Part shown: positions 14,593 through 22,890 of the stretch, piece by piece
Layout: each line of letters opens with the position of its first letter
How positions within the stretch are numbered: position 1 is the first letter of the stretch
Source of the DNA: Bacteroidota bacterium
GTDB taxonomy: Bacteria; Bacteroidota; Bacteroidia; Chitinophagales; LD1
Reading direction: 5' to 3'
NCBI GenBank assembly: GCA_947478005.1
Contig: CANJVG010000026.1
Location: forward strand, 1 to 32,505
DNA: 32,505 bases
The notes under the pieces: model-generated
The model's input: only the letters and a program-made list of their open reading frames with translations
The model's database searches: none
What the model was told of the DNA's origin: nothing
Translations under genes and position numbers: made by a program

Positions 14593-17352
14593 ATGATTAC
14601 ATCGTTAACATGCAGAAGACTTCTGGCCATTATATTTTTTGTAGGAACCGCTATGTTCATCCAAGCGCAAATTACAATTAACAACACCATTTATACTACC
14701 ACTCAATTAGTGGATGGCGTTTTAGTTCCAAGCGGTGGCGGGACTACCGTTTCGAATGTTGCTTATCAAGGAGTTTATAATGTTTCCAATAAATATCAGC
14801 TGGGTTATTTTACTACATCGACCACAACGCTGGCTCAAATGGGCTTTTCATCGGGGGTAGTCCTGTCTACCGGCAACACCTCCGACATTCCACTTGCAGT
14901 GGGAGCTGACCCGCGGGCAGCTGCGCAAATGTCTACCGGTTATACTAGCACTTGTGCTAACGGTGAAATTAGGCAAACAGGTTCCTGCCCTGTGTATATT
15001 AACGATGTAGATGTTCTAGCAGGGGCATACAATTATTACAATGCGTCCTTACTGGAATTTGATTTTGTCCCTGTCACTAACTTTGTGAAATTCCGTTATG
15101 TCTTTGGTTCTGAAGAATATTCAGACAATTCAGGTATAATCAATTACCAATGTTCTTCTTACAACGATAAGTTTGGTTTTTTAATTAGCGGACCTGGTAT
15201 CTCTGGTGGACAGGGCTATACAAATGATGCAAAAAATATAGCTCGACTCGCAAACGGTTCAGAGGTGTCGATTAACTCAGTTAATAACGGAGTTGTAGGT
15301 GGAAGTGGCGGTACCCCATCCGCTTCCAAATGTCAAGCCGCCAATGCTGGTTGGGTACAAAACGTATCCACTGCAGAATACCTTGGACCTATTGATGGAA
15401 CCGAGTTGAACGGAAATACAAGGATATTAACTGCACAGCAAAATGGATTAACTCCTGGCCAGACCTATCATATTAAACTGATTGTAACGGACGTAACAGA
15501 CGGAGCCTATGACGCAGTTGTTTATTTGGAAGCCGGAAGTTTTGTGACAACATCATCAGCGAATGCAGGCGTCAACCAATCGGTATGTTCCAATTCGGCT
15601 AACTTAAATGCACAGAGTCCTGCAAGCGGAACATGGTCTGTTGTTAGCGGCACTGGCTCTTTTTCAAATTCTTCCAGCCCCACTTCTACAGTTACCTCAC
15701 TTTCTTCAGGGCCAAATATTTTTAAATGGTCAAATGGCATTGACTCTGCCAATGTAACGATTACATTAAATGGTGCCCCTTCACTAAGTGCTGCAATTGG
15801 AGGAAATATTACTTGTTCCCATCCATCAACTACTTTAACGGGAACCTCAGCCGGTGCCACCATGGTTTGGAGTGGAGGCAGTTTAATAAATGCTGCCAAT
15901 CCCGCCACTGCCTCCGCCTCAGGTGTATATACAGTCGTTGCCACAAACTCCACCACTGGTTGTTCGGCTTCCGCTACGGTAAATGTGACCACTAACACCA
16001 TCTCACCTGACGCGAGCATTGCAAATCCAGCGTCACTTACTTGCAGTGTTTCCAGCGTAACACTTACCGCATCCTCTACTACTCCTAACGCAAATTTTAA
16101 TTGGGGCAGTGGAAATACCTCCAATAGTAAAATTGTTTCTTTAACAGGAACTTATACGGTAACGGTAACTGATCCCGCAAATGGATGCACGGCCACTGCT
16201 TCTAAATTTGTTAGTGCCGCAATAGGAGCCATCAATTTTTCCGCAACTACGTCAAATGCTACTTGTGGTAATAATAACGGTTCAGCAAGTGTGACCGTAA
16301 GCTCCGGGCAATTTCCATACACTTACTTATGGAGTAATTCAACTACGGATTCAATTATTGTAAACGTTAGAGCAGCTACTTATTCAATAACCGTTACAGA
16401 CCAAGGTGGATGTTCAGCAACGGCAGCCATTACTATTGATTCTACCAATAACCTAATGGTGGACTTTGCAGGGTTTAATGCAACATGCGGACTGAATAAT
16501 GGTGTTGCTATTGCAACACCAATTACAGGTACTTTACCTTATACCTTTACCTGGAGTAACAATGCAAACAACGATACAATCGAAAATTTAGCTATTGGTA
16601 CTTATACAGTTACCGTGTCCGATGGCAATGGCTGTTTTGTTCATGATAGCATTGACATAAATGGATTCTCCGTAAGTACTTTGATAATATCGAGTGATAA
16701 ATCTACCATTTGCGCTGGCGATACTGCTTCTATATGTGCCACCTCAGGTTTTGTGTCTTATATATGGAATTCGGGAAAGACTAGTGAATGTATTTATGCC
16801 ACCCAAGCCGGAAATTATTACGTAACAGCTACGGACGTAAATAATTGTACAGTTGCTTCAAACCATTTAGCGTTGAACGTATTTCCATTACCATCAATAT
16901 CAATTAGCATAAATGCAGATACCCTCACTGCATATAATTCAAATACATATCAATGGTACTTGAACTCTACCTTATTGGCTGGCGCGAATTCTTCCGTTTA
17001 TGTGGCATCACAGCAGGGTTATTATACGGTTGAGGTATCCGATTCGAATGGATGCTTTGCAACGTCAAATCCCATTCAATTTATTGTCTCAGGTATCGAT
17101 GAGATTTCAGATAACAATGGAATATCTGTTTACCCAAATCCTATAAATTCAAGCAATACGTGGAACTTAGTCGTTCAAGAAGGATTGGTTGGGGGTCTTT
17201 GCGAAATAGCAGATGTAACAGGTAAACTTATCTATAAAAAAGAAATTACTGATACGCATACTTTGATAAACTATGAAATTAAGAAGGGCATTTATTTTCT
17301 CTCTATTCATTCAAAACGGAAGGCGGAAGTGATAAAGTTGGTTAAGCTTTAA
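14593..17352 (+). CDS. T9SS-secreted surface protein with choice-of-anchor L domain and SprB-type repeats
   Basis: 919 residues. A signal peptide (MITSLTCRRLLAIIFFVGTA, cleaved after about residue 26 at IQAQ) leads to a choice-of-anchor L domain at about 30-320, with FRYVFGSEEYSD (FGSEEY at 171-176), FGFLISGPGISGG and YHIKLIVTDVTDGAYDAVVY. Next come Thr/Ser-rich immunoglobulin/PKD-like modules (about 325-545). Two SprB-like repeats are centred on C558 (NATCGNNNGSASV, YTYLWSN) and C632 (NATCGLNNGVA, YTFTWSN), each ending in an xYTVTVxDxxGC-like strand. The last 75 residues, from VYPNP at 846-850 to IKLVKL, form a type A T9SS sorting domain that directs export through PorU-type machinery and anchoring or release at the surface. 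Such proteins act as adhesins or matrix proteins. Low-complexity Thr/Ser/Asn content is normal for the class. Confidence 0.93.
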   Translation: MITSLTCRRLLAIIFFVGTAMFIQAQITINNTIYTTTQLVDGVLVPSGGGTTVSNVAYQGVYNVSNKYQLGYFTTSTTTLAQMGFSSGVVLSTGNTSDIPLAVGADPRAAAQMSTGYTSTCANGEIRQTGSCPVYINDVDVLAGAYNYYNASLLEFDFVPVTNFVKFRYVFGSEEYSDNSGIINYQCSSYNDKFGFLISGPGISGGQGYTNDAKNIARLANGSEVSINSVNNGVVGGSGGTPSASKCQAANAGWVQNVSTAEYLGPIDGTELNGNTRILTAQQNGLTPGQTYHIKLIVTDVTDGAYDAVVYLEAGSFVTTSSANAGVNQSVCSNSANLNAQSPASGTWSVVSGTGSFSNSSSPTSTVTSLSSGPNIFKWSNGIDSANVTITLNGAPSLSAAIGGNITCSHPSTTLTGTSAGATMVWSGGSLINAANPATASASGVYTVVATNSTTGCSASATVNVTTNTISPDASIANPASLTCSVSSVTLTASSTTPNANFNWGSGNTSNSKIVSLTGTYTVTVTDPANGCTATASKFVSAAIGAINFSATTSNATCGNNNGSASVTVSSGQFPYTYLWSNSTTDSIIVNVRAATYSITVTDQGGCSATAAITIDSTNNLMVDFAGFNATCGLNNGVAIATPITGTLPYTFTWSNNANNDTIENLAIGTYTVTVSDGNGCFVHDSIDINGFSVSTLIISSDKSTICAGDTASICATSGFVSYIWNSGKTSECIYATQAGNYYVTATDVNNCTVASNHLALNVFPLPSISISINADTLTAYNSNTYQWYLNSTLLAGANSSVYVASQQGYYTVEVSDSNGCFATSNPIQFIVSGIDEISDNNGISVYPNPINSSNTWNLVVQEGLVGGLCEIADVTGKLIYKKEITDTHTLINYEIKKGIYFLSIHSKRKAEVIKLVKL

Positions 17353-17888
17353 GATTCAAGACCCTGGCTAGTGCATTGTTTGTTGTTTTAAGAAGAAGCC
17401 GTTAAAATTCAATGTCAATTTATAATCATTGAATACAAATTGTGAATCTGTGAGAAGCAGTTTTTAGTACTAAAATAATCCTCCTTACATCTACTCTCCA
17501 AACTTTCCTCATTTAACTTCTTATACCCTCCCTTTGGTCTAAGACGCGAATGCCAGTTTTTATCCAAAACCAACCAGCTTCTTTCTAAAGCCAAATATAG
17601 CCCTCCAAGCCCCCAAAAAACCGCTTTAATATTAGTCAACGCTCAGCTAATAAGAGTCGTTCTACAAATATGAACAGACTTTCTACCCCAATTGCGTAAT
17701 AAATGGCCAATATCCTTAAAAAATAATCAAAAATGGCGAAAAAGGTTTCTTTTTGCCCATTCGCGCCTTTCTCCGAGAGGCTCGCATTACCGCTCTATGT
17801 CAACAGAAATCTCTGCTAAGATCATCGCAAATCTCAACCGGAAAACGGCAAATCCCGTTCCGGTAATTTTGAAACTAAATGCTTGTAC
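17353..17888. other. 536-bp gene-free stretch with small inverted repeats
   Basis: Between the T9SS gene and the converging YciI-like gene I see no convincing gene. ATTCAATG (17407-17414) and CATTGAAT (17427-17434) form an 8-bp stem without a T-tract, a possible transcript end for the T9SS gene. A 74-codon minus-strand frame at 17415-17639 has no recognisable domain or start signal. A stronger hairpin lies at 17837-17864. The rest is AT-rich and featureless. Confidence 0.5.
17837..17864 (-). terminator. Hairpin downstream of the YciI-like gene, possible terminator
   Basis: CCGG-AA-AACGG, loop CAAATC, CCGTT-CCGG forms a bulged stem of about nine G-C-rich pairs, flanked by A and T that also pair. 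It lies 25 nt beyond the stop of the minus-strand thyA-yciI run. On the plus strand it is followed by AATTTT; on the minus strand no T-run follows. It may act as a bidirectional or stability hairpin. Confidence 0.4.
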
Positions 17889-18269
17889 TTATTTAAAGCA
17901 GGTTCCCTTCTGCGTCATCCAGGAATGGATTTCATAAACCAAACGACCCGCCTTAATGGCCGCATCGCTCTCACAAAAGGACTTCACTTCCGCTTCATTT
18001 GGTGTGTCGAAAATGAAAATACCGCGCAGGTCACCATCATCCAAAAACGGCCCCGCCACATTCAACTTGCCAAGCGCGGCAAGGCGATTAATGTTCTCAA
18101 TATGTTCTTTCTGGATGTTCGCAGCCGTGGCCGAATCCTGGTCGCGGTTCGGCCCTTTCTTCAGCAATACGAAGTAGTAAGATTTCAAACTATCCGCTTC
18201 CTTCTGTGCTTTCACTAAATGAAAACAAATACTCAGCAGGATAAAAAGCGCGAATGCCCTTTTCATCAT
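17889..18269 (-). CDS. Exported YciI-like (YCII domain) protein
   Basis: 126 residues starting with two adjacent Met codons (MMKRAFALFILLSICFHLVKAQ), a signal peptide with a probable cleavage after KAQ. The remaining ~100 residues are a YciI-related ferredoxin-like domain: YYFVLLKKGPNRDQDSATAA, IQKEHIENINRLAALGKLNV, AGPFLDDGDLRGIFIFDTPN and EAEVKSFCESDAAIKAGRLV. The H in QKEHIENINRLA is at the place of the conserved YciI histidine, and the GPF and RGIFIF segments fit too. Most YciI proteins are cytoplasmic, so the export signal is notable; such forms occur in Bacteroidota. Biochemical function is unknown. Last gene of the thyA run, 3 bp after the DUF4199 gene. Confidence 0.85.
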   Translation of the reverse strand: MMKRAFALFILLSICFHLVKAQKEADSLKSYYFVLLKKGPNRDQDSATAANIQKEHIENINRLAALGKLNVAGPFLDDGDLRGIFIFDTPNEAEVKSFCESDAAIKAGRLVYEIHSWMTQKGTCFK

Positions 18270-18272
18270 AAA

Positions 18273-18767
18273 CTATTTATGCGTTTTCATTCTCCACGCC
18301 ATCAGTGCAGCGATAATAGAACCGAACACAAGCGTTCCGAAAAACGACATAAGTATGTAAGAGGTTAGATTGAAATAGGAAATAGCATCTGCTTTAGCTT
18401 TCGCCACATCCATATTCAATAGCATCGCTCTGTTCACAGCATAAGCGCGCATGCTGTCAAAAAAATCGGGATTAATAAGAAAATGGAATATCAATTGAAC
18501 AGGAATAGCAAAAAAAGCCGCCATCACTGTCACGGTCAATCCCGTTCTCAACCCTTGTTGAAAGCTGATTTTACCGTTCAGATCTTCCTTTTTATCGCGC
18601 AACACCATCCGGCTGCAAACGACCGGAATCACCAAAGAAAACATGGTAATGTAAGGATGAAACTGAATATAGGTATCATGCAGCCCGACTAAAAACTCAA
18701 GCGAAAGCCATAGCAGCATCAGCATACTCATCAACACCGCGTAGCGTAGTTCTAATTTTAGATTCAT
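18273..18767 (-). CDS. DUF4199-type membrane protein
   Basis: 164 residues with four predicted membrane segments at about 10-28, 37-55, 73-95 and 135-158. The sequence (LRYAVLMSMLMLLWLSLEFL; ISFQQGLRTGLTVTVMAAFF; SYFNLTSYILMSFFGTLVFG) has the layout of the DUF4199 family, a Bacteroidota inner-membrane family without known function. The KISFQQGLRTGL loop between helices 2 and 3 is typical. It sits 24 bp after the flavoprotein gene and 3 bp before the YciI-like gene on the same strand, so all are likely co-transcribed. Confidence 0.8.
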   Translation of the reverse strand: MNLKLELRYAVLMSMLMLLWLSLEFLVGLHDTYIQFHPYITMFSLVIPVVCSRMVLRDKKEDLNGKISFQQGLRTGLTVTVMAAFFAIPVQLIFHFLINPDFFDSMRAYAVNRAMLLNMDVAKAKADAISYFNLTSYILMSFFGTLVFGSIIAALMAWRMKTHK

Positions 18768-18791
18768 GTCTTGGTCCTTTGAGGCTGAAAA

Positions 18792-20087
18792 CTAATAAAA
18801 TATTTGAGACACATAATCATTCATAAACTTTCCATCAGGGTCAAATTGTTCACGAAGTGTCTTGAACGCATCCAATTTCGGATACATGGCTTTCAAATAT
18901 TCCTTATCGCAACCAAACTCTTTCCCCCAGTGAGGGCGACCTTTAAATTTCTTCGCCAGTTGCTCAAAATCGCTCTTCAATTCCTGCCACCCAAAGTTAT
19001 CCGCGTTATAAGCACCGAGCCAGATAGTGTTTCTTCCATAGCAAGGGCTAAGCGCATAATCATCGGCTTTTGTAAAACGTATTTCCTGAATAAAATTGAT
19101 GCAGTGTTTCGATTGACCAATCATGCTCACATACTCGCGCAGTAAATCTTTAGCTACCGAAACATCGAAAGCCCACTCCACTTCACGATGTAGAGGCGGC
19201 TCGGGTGTATTAAATACTTTGAAGCTTTCCGCAATGCGGTCGAGGGGCTGAATAAATTTCCTCACCAGGGTTCGATTGATTCCTTTTCGCCACTCGCGCT
19301 TAATGCTCCCTACCTTGAGCAACAACCTATACATGTTCACCGAAATAAACTCCTCCATAAACCATTGACGAAGGCGCGAATCATTCACTGCTTCATTCGT
19401 TCTGGTGAAACGATAAACAACTACCTGCTCCGTATGCGGAAACCACCACAGTTTAAAGTGGTCTGTTTCATTTATCAGTTCATCCAATCGTTCCAGCGCT
19501 TCAGAAAAATTCATTACTTCCGTTTGGTCATGAAGATTAAAAGCAGGAACAATGTTCAAAGTTATTTCTGAAATCACACCAAGGCAACCAAGATTGACCG
19601 CGCATAGGTTGAACAATTGCTTGTCACGTTCATGATGTATCGCAACCTTCTCTCCGCCTGCTTTAACCAAAATAAACTCTTCTATCTGCGAAGCGAGAAT
19701 TTGAAAGTTGATGCCGGTGCCGTGCGTTCCGGTGCTGATAGCTCCCGCTAACGATTGACGGGAAATAGAACCAAGGTTCTTCAATGCCAATCCCTGTTTT
19801 TGTAAATATTCATTCAGCTGCCACAGCTTTATGCCGGGCTGGACTTTCAGTTGCAACTTCTCCTTGTCAAGATGAAGGACTTTGTTGTAATAGTCAAGAT
19901 TGATAAGTGTGTCGGCACTCAAACAAATAGCGTTCCACGAATGGCCGGTGCCGACTATTCTTACCTTTTTGCTTTTACTGATGACCTCGATTAATTCTTC
20001 TTCAGTTTCAGGTTGAAAGTAATTCTGCGCAATGCAAGATTCGTTCTTCGCCCAATTAATAAAACGGAAAGAAGATTGCTGTTTCAT
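18792..20087 (-). CDS. FAD-linked aldonolactone/sugar-alcohol oxidase-like protein
   Basis: 431 residues of the vanillyl-alcohol-oxidase/PCMH flavoprotein family, D-arabinono-1,4-lactone oxidase branch. The FAD domain begins YFQPETEEELIEVISKSKKV, then VGTGHSWNAI, where H49 matches the histidine that binds FAD covalently in sugar oxidases of this group. NLGSISRQSLAGAISTGTHG is the second FAD loop, and VNLGCLGVISEITLNIVP follows. The C-terminal cap ends in HWGKEFG (386-392) and LREQFDPDGKFMNDY, hallmarks of aldonolactone oxidases. Expected chemistry is oxidation of a sugar lactone, sugar alcohol or similar polyol with O2 or another acceptor; the exact substrate is unknown. There is no signal peptide. 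It starts 18 bp after thyA, an unusual partner. Confidence 0.9.
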   Translation of the reverse strand: MKQQSSFRFINWAKNESCIAQNYFQPETEEELIEVISKSKKVRIVGTGHSWNAICLSADTLINLDYYNKVLHLDKEKLQLKVQPGIKLWQLNEYLQKQGLALKNLGSISRQSLAGAISTGTHGTGINFQILASQIEEFILVKAGGEKVAIHHERDKQLFNLCAVNLGCLGVISEITLNIVPAFNLHDQTEVMNFSEALERLDELINETDHFKLWWFPHTEQVVVYRFTRTNEAVNDSRLRQWFMEEFISVNMYRLLLKVGSIKREWRKGINRTLVRKFIQPLDRIAESFKVFNTPEPPLHREVEWAFDVSVAKDLLREYVSMIGQSKHCINFIQEIRFTKADDYALSPCYGRNTIWLGAYNADNFGWQELKSDFEQLAKKFKGRPHWGKEFGCDKEYLKAMYPKLDAFKTLREQFDPDGKFMNDYVSQIFY

Positions 20088-20105
20088 GGATAACTGAAAA
20101 GGAGC

Positions 20106-20987
20106 TTAAACCGCTACTTCAGCCGCAATGTGCGGATGAGGATTGTAATCGGTCAACGTAAAATCTTCGAAATTAAAACTGAAGATATCTTTCACTTCCG
20201 GGTTCATTTCCATTTTTGGCAAGGCACGTAAATCTCTGCTTAATTGAAGTTTAGCTTGGTCAACATGATTCGAATACAGGTGAACATCGCCAAAAGTGTG
20301 CACGAAATCACCTAAACCTAAATCGCAAACCTGCGCTATCATCATCGTAAGTAACGCATAGGAAGCAATGTTGAATGGAACACCGAGAAATACATCGGCA
20401 CTGCGCTGATAAAGCTGACAGCTTAATTTGCCCTCGCTAACATAGAATTGAAATATGGTGTGACAAGGCGGCAAAGCCATCTCTTCAATGTAGGGAACAT
20501 TCCATGCACTTACGATAAGTCTTCGCGAGTGAGGATTCTTTTTTATCTGCGCTATCAGGTTTGTAATCTGGTCAATCGTGCGGCCATCAGGTGCAGGCCA
20601 GCTTCTCCATTGATAACCATAAACAGGTCCGAGTTCGCCCCATTGTTTTGCGAAGGCATCATCGGTGGCAATCTTTTGTGCAAATGCTTTTATGTCTTCT
20701 CCGACAAAGGCTTTGCTCTTCTTATACTTTTCATACGGCCAGTCATCCCATATCCGCACACCGTTTTGGCAGAGATACTGAATGTTGGTTTCTCCTTTTA
20801 GGAACCATAGCAGTTCGTGAATGACTGCCTTGGTGAAAATTTTTTTGGTGGTGAGCAAAGGGAATCCTTCCTCAAGATTGAAGCGCATTTGATAGCCGAA
20901 GACGCTATGGGTGCCGGTGCCGGTGCGGTCGTCTTTCCAGACTCCTTTGTCGAGAATATGTTGTAGTAGGTCGTGATATTGTTGCAT
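20106..20987 (-). CDS. thyA: Thymidylate synthase
   Basis: 293 residues. [66 protein letters not shown] with catalytic C175, [20 protein letters not shown] and [20 protein letters not shown] are all present. It converts dUMP to dTMP using methylene-tetrahydrofolate. The length exceeds the 264 of E. coli ThyA because of an insertion at about 85-115 ([20 protein letters not shown]...), the longer form also known in Firmicutes and many Bacteroidota. No folA is adjacent, although thyA is often paired with it. It is first of a compact minus-strand run of four genes; a TATTTTCG box ends 7 nt before the ATG. Confidence 0.98.
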   Translation of the reverse strand: MQQYHDLLQHILDKGVWKDDRTGTGTHSVFGYQMRFNLEEGFPLLTTKKIFTKAVIHELLWFLKGETNIQYLCQNGVRIWDDWPYEKYKKSKAFVGEDIKAFAQKIATDDAFAKQWGELGPVYGYQWRSWPAPDGRTIDQITNLIAQIKKNPHSRRLIVSAWNVPYIEEMALPPCHTIFQFYVSEGKLSCQLYQRSADVFLGVPFNIASYALLTMMIAQVCDLGLGDFVHTFGDVHLYSNHVDQAKLQLSRDLRALPKMEMNPEVKDIFSFNFEDFTLTDYNPHPHIAAEVAV

Positions 20988-20994
20988 GTGGAAA

Positions 20995-21002
20995 CGAAAA
21001 TA
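20995..21002 (-). promoter_or_regulatory. Putative -7 box TATTTTCG of the thyA operon
   Basis: On the minus strand TATTTTCG ends 7 nt before the thyA ATG, the same octamer as at ppk1, pyrH and the YkgJ-family gene. A nearly leaderless mRNA is predicted. No clear -33 TTTG. Confidence 0.45.
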
Positions 21003-21071
21003 GAAATATCAGCAGCTAAGTAACGCGGCAATATTCACCGAGTGTTGAAAGCCTTTTGTGAGGCTTCGGTT

Positions 21072-22184
21072 CTACTTCGCCATCATCTTCAGACATTCAT
21101 GCAGATTATTGAGTCCGATGGTTAGTTCTTCGAGGGTAGGGTAGCCGAAGCCAATGCGCATGTAGGTTTTATCGCGTTCGAACCAATGGCCGGGGCCTAC
21201 GATGGTGGCGTAGTTGGTGAAGAGGGTTTCGTAAAATTTTTCAGCATCCAGTTTATACTCTGCTTTGAGGCGAGGGAAACAGACTACTCCTGCCTCGGGT
21301 TCTATCCATTCTAAATAATTCTGTTTCTCGAACCATTGTTTGAAATTGGCGAAGTTGGTGCGGATGTGGGCGTGATTTTTTTCGAGCAGAACGGTTTTGT
21401 TTTCGAGCAGATGAAAAGCTATTTCTTCATCTACGACTGAATTGCAAAGGCAGATTTGTTCTTTGGCGGCCAGAAAATCGTGCATTAGTTTTTCATCGCG
21501 GCAGATGAGCCAGCCGATGCGGATGCCGGGGGCACCGAAGGATTTGGAGACGGAGGAGACGGAAATTACATTGGGGGATAGTCCGGCAAAGTAGGGCTGG
21601 AGGGCGGTTTGAAAATTTAAATCGCGGTAGGTTTCATCTACGAGCAGGCGGCAGTTTTTTTCTTCTGCCAGATTAATCAGTTGTTTTATTGTTTCTGTAT
21701 CGAAGAGTTTGCCCGTTGGGTTGTGGGGGTTGGTAATGCTGATGAGTTTTGTGTTTGGACGGATGGCTTTTCTTATTTCTTCTACATCAATACTGAATTG
21801 ATTTTCGAATTTTAAATCAATGATGCTCAGTTCGCAGTTGATGGCGCGCGGTGTTTCGAGGTTGGTGGCGTAGTTTGGGCGAATGACGATGAGGTGGTCG
21901 GTGCTGTTGAGGAGGGTTGTGGAAACTATGAAGAGTGCGGTGGCGGCTCCGGTGGTGACGAGCACGTCCGCGGGGGTGAGGGAGGTCGTTTCTTGGATGA
22001 TGGCTTCGCGGAGTTTGAGGAGGCCTTTGTGTTCACCATAAAAGAGAGTGAGGTGATTGAGGTCTAGGTTTAGGTCGCGCAGGTTTAGGTCGCGCATGGA
22101 GCTTTCTGCCAGGTTGTAGCGGATGTTGGAGTAGCCCATTTCTTCGGGCGATTCTATTTCGATGGGCATTCGCGAGTATCTCAT
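21072..22184 (-). CDS. PLP-dependent aminotransferase, class I/II fold
   Basis: 370 residues of fold-type I. VLVTTGAATALFIVSTTLLN forms the phosphate-binding loop, VIRPNYATNLETPRA the substrate side, ISITNPHNPTGKLFD carries the conserved NPHNPTG, LLVDETYRDL has D183 for the pyridine nitrogen, SVSKSFGAPGIRIGW has K214 as the Schiff-base lysine, and MRIGFGYP supplies the C-terminal arginine that binds the substrate carboxylate. The substrate (an amino acid of unknown kind) cannot be decided. An exact 15-bp tandem duplication encodes RDLNLRDLNL at residues 31-40. The region is G-rich on the plus strand. It stands 84 bp upstream of thyA on the same strand, but the thyA box suggests a separate promoter. 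Confidence 0.9.
   Translation of the reverse strand: MRYSRMPIEIESPEEMGYSNIRYNLAESSMRDLNLRDLNLDLNHLTLFYGEHKGLLKLREAIIQETTSLTPADVLVTTGAATALFIVSTTLLNSTDHLIVIRPNYATNLETPRAINCELSIIDLKFENQFSIDVEEIRKAIRPNTKLISITNPHNPTGKLFDTETIKQLINLAEEKNCRLLVDETYRDLNFQTALQPYFAGLSPNVISVSSVSKSFGAPGIRIGWLICRDEKLMHDFLAAKEQICLCNSVVDEEIAFHLLENKTVLLEKNHAHIRTNFANFKQWFEKQNYLEWIEPEAGVVCFPRLKAEYKLDAEKFYETLFTNYATIVGPGHWFERDKTYMRIGFGYPTLEELTIGLNNLHECLKMMAK
22066..22095 (-). repeat. Exact 15-bp tandem duplication inside the aminotransferase gene
   Basis: AGGTTTAGGTCGCGC (plus-strand spelling) occurs twice back to back. It adds five in-frame residues (RDLNL repeated) near the N-terminus. The identity of the copies suggests recent slippage. 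Confidence 0.85.
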
Positions 22185-22890
22185 GAGGACGGTTTTAATT
22201 TTGGTGATGGGGGCGAAGATAGAGGAAGTGAGGGAACTGGTGGGCGAGGAATTGGAGTTGGGGACAGGATTTGCGGAAGCTCGGATTTTCTTTTAGGAAA
22301 TGGAGAAAAGATTAAGGCGGATATTAAAATTCTTTTGGCGAATTAAGATTTTCTGATGGCGGAGATAAAATTCAGGAAGGCGGATAATGTTTTTCTTTAG
22401 GCGGATGTTAAATTCCGAATGGCGGATAACGATTTCCGGATGGCGGACGGAAAATTCGTCTTGGCGGGTGGAAAATTCGTCCGATGGGATGGGGGTTTTT
22501 GATATCCGGGTAGGGTTTAAATACAGATAAGCCACGAATTTCACGAATTGAAACAAATTAACCGTGATTGAATGACCGGCATAGTATGAAGGGCGGCTCT
22601 TCTCTTCCCGCGCAATGGATGACGGAATGTAATTGGGACAGGGTGGGTTAGCGATTGCAGTAGAAATCCTTTTCTGATTTGCCTGAAGGGCAAAAATAGC
22701 TACCTCCGTCTTGCTCAGAGCAACGAGCCACCACTAGCGGAGGACAAAATACAGCAAAAAAAGATTACTCATGCTATAATTGATTTAGAAAAGAATTCGT
22801 GAATCGCTTCGCTTATTTGGAACGGAAAGCCCCGATCGCGCCTTGCGGGAACCCACTGATGATTGGTGTCAGGAATGGGTGTTTGCCGGT
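22185..22890. other. 706-bp gene-free stretch: 21-bp repeat plus a structured, formerly coding-looking element
   Basis: No standard gene. The minus strand is open from 22733 to 22293 (147 codons) but has only a TTG at 22556 as possible start. Its upstream half reads VALSKTEVAIFALQANQKRI, then PPCPNYIPSS, protein-like but unrecognised; its downstream half is the 21-bp repeat. CCTCCG (22703-22708) and CGGAGG (22738-22743) pair around an inner TTGCT/AGCAA hairpin. TTTGCC-TGAAG-GGCAAA near 22678-22694 is another stem. Together these look like a decayed or dispersed repeat element. Confidence 0.5.
22315..22482. repeat. Eight tandem copies of a degenerate 21-bp unit
   Basis: Units begin exactly every 21 bp at 22315, 22336, 22357, 22378, 22399, 22420, 22441 and 22462. 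Each opens WGGCGRRT-like (plus strand, TGGCGGAT/AGGCGGAT) and continues with an A/T-rich AAAATTC-like half. On the minus strand this reads as a heptad, xEFxIRH/L/Q, within an open frame that lacks a good start codon. The core GGCGG is conserved also at wobble positions, which points to selection or copying at DNA level rather than protein level. More degenerate copies may continue toward 22270. It lies between the aminotransferase start and the transporter stop. Confidence 0.85.

Noticed and set aside
15522-16124. 200-codon minus-strand frame
   Set aside because: Antisense to the Thr/Ser/Ala-rich repeats of the T9SS protein, where GC-skewed repeats leave the opposite strand open.
17415-17639. 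74-codon minus-strand frame (WGLGGLYLALERSWLVLDKN...)
   Set aside because: No signal, domain or promoter. Protein-like in places, so it might be a fossil, but I cannot support a gene.
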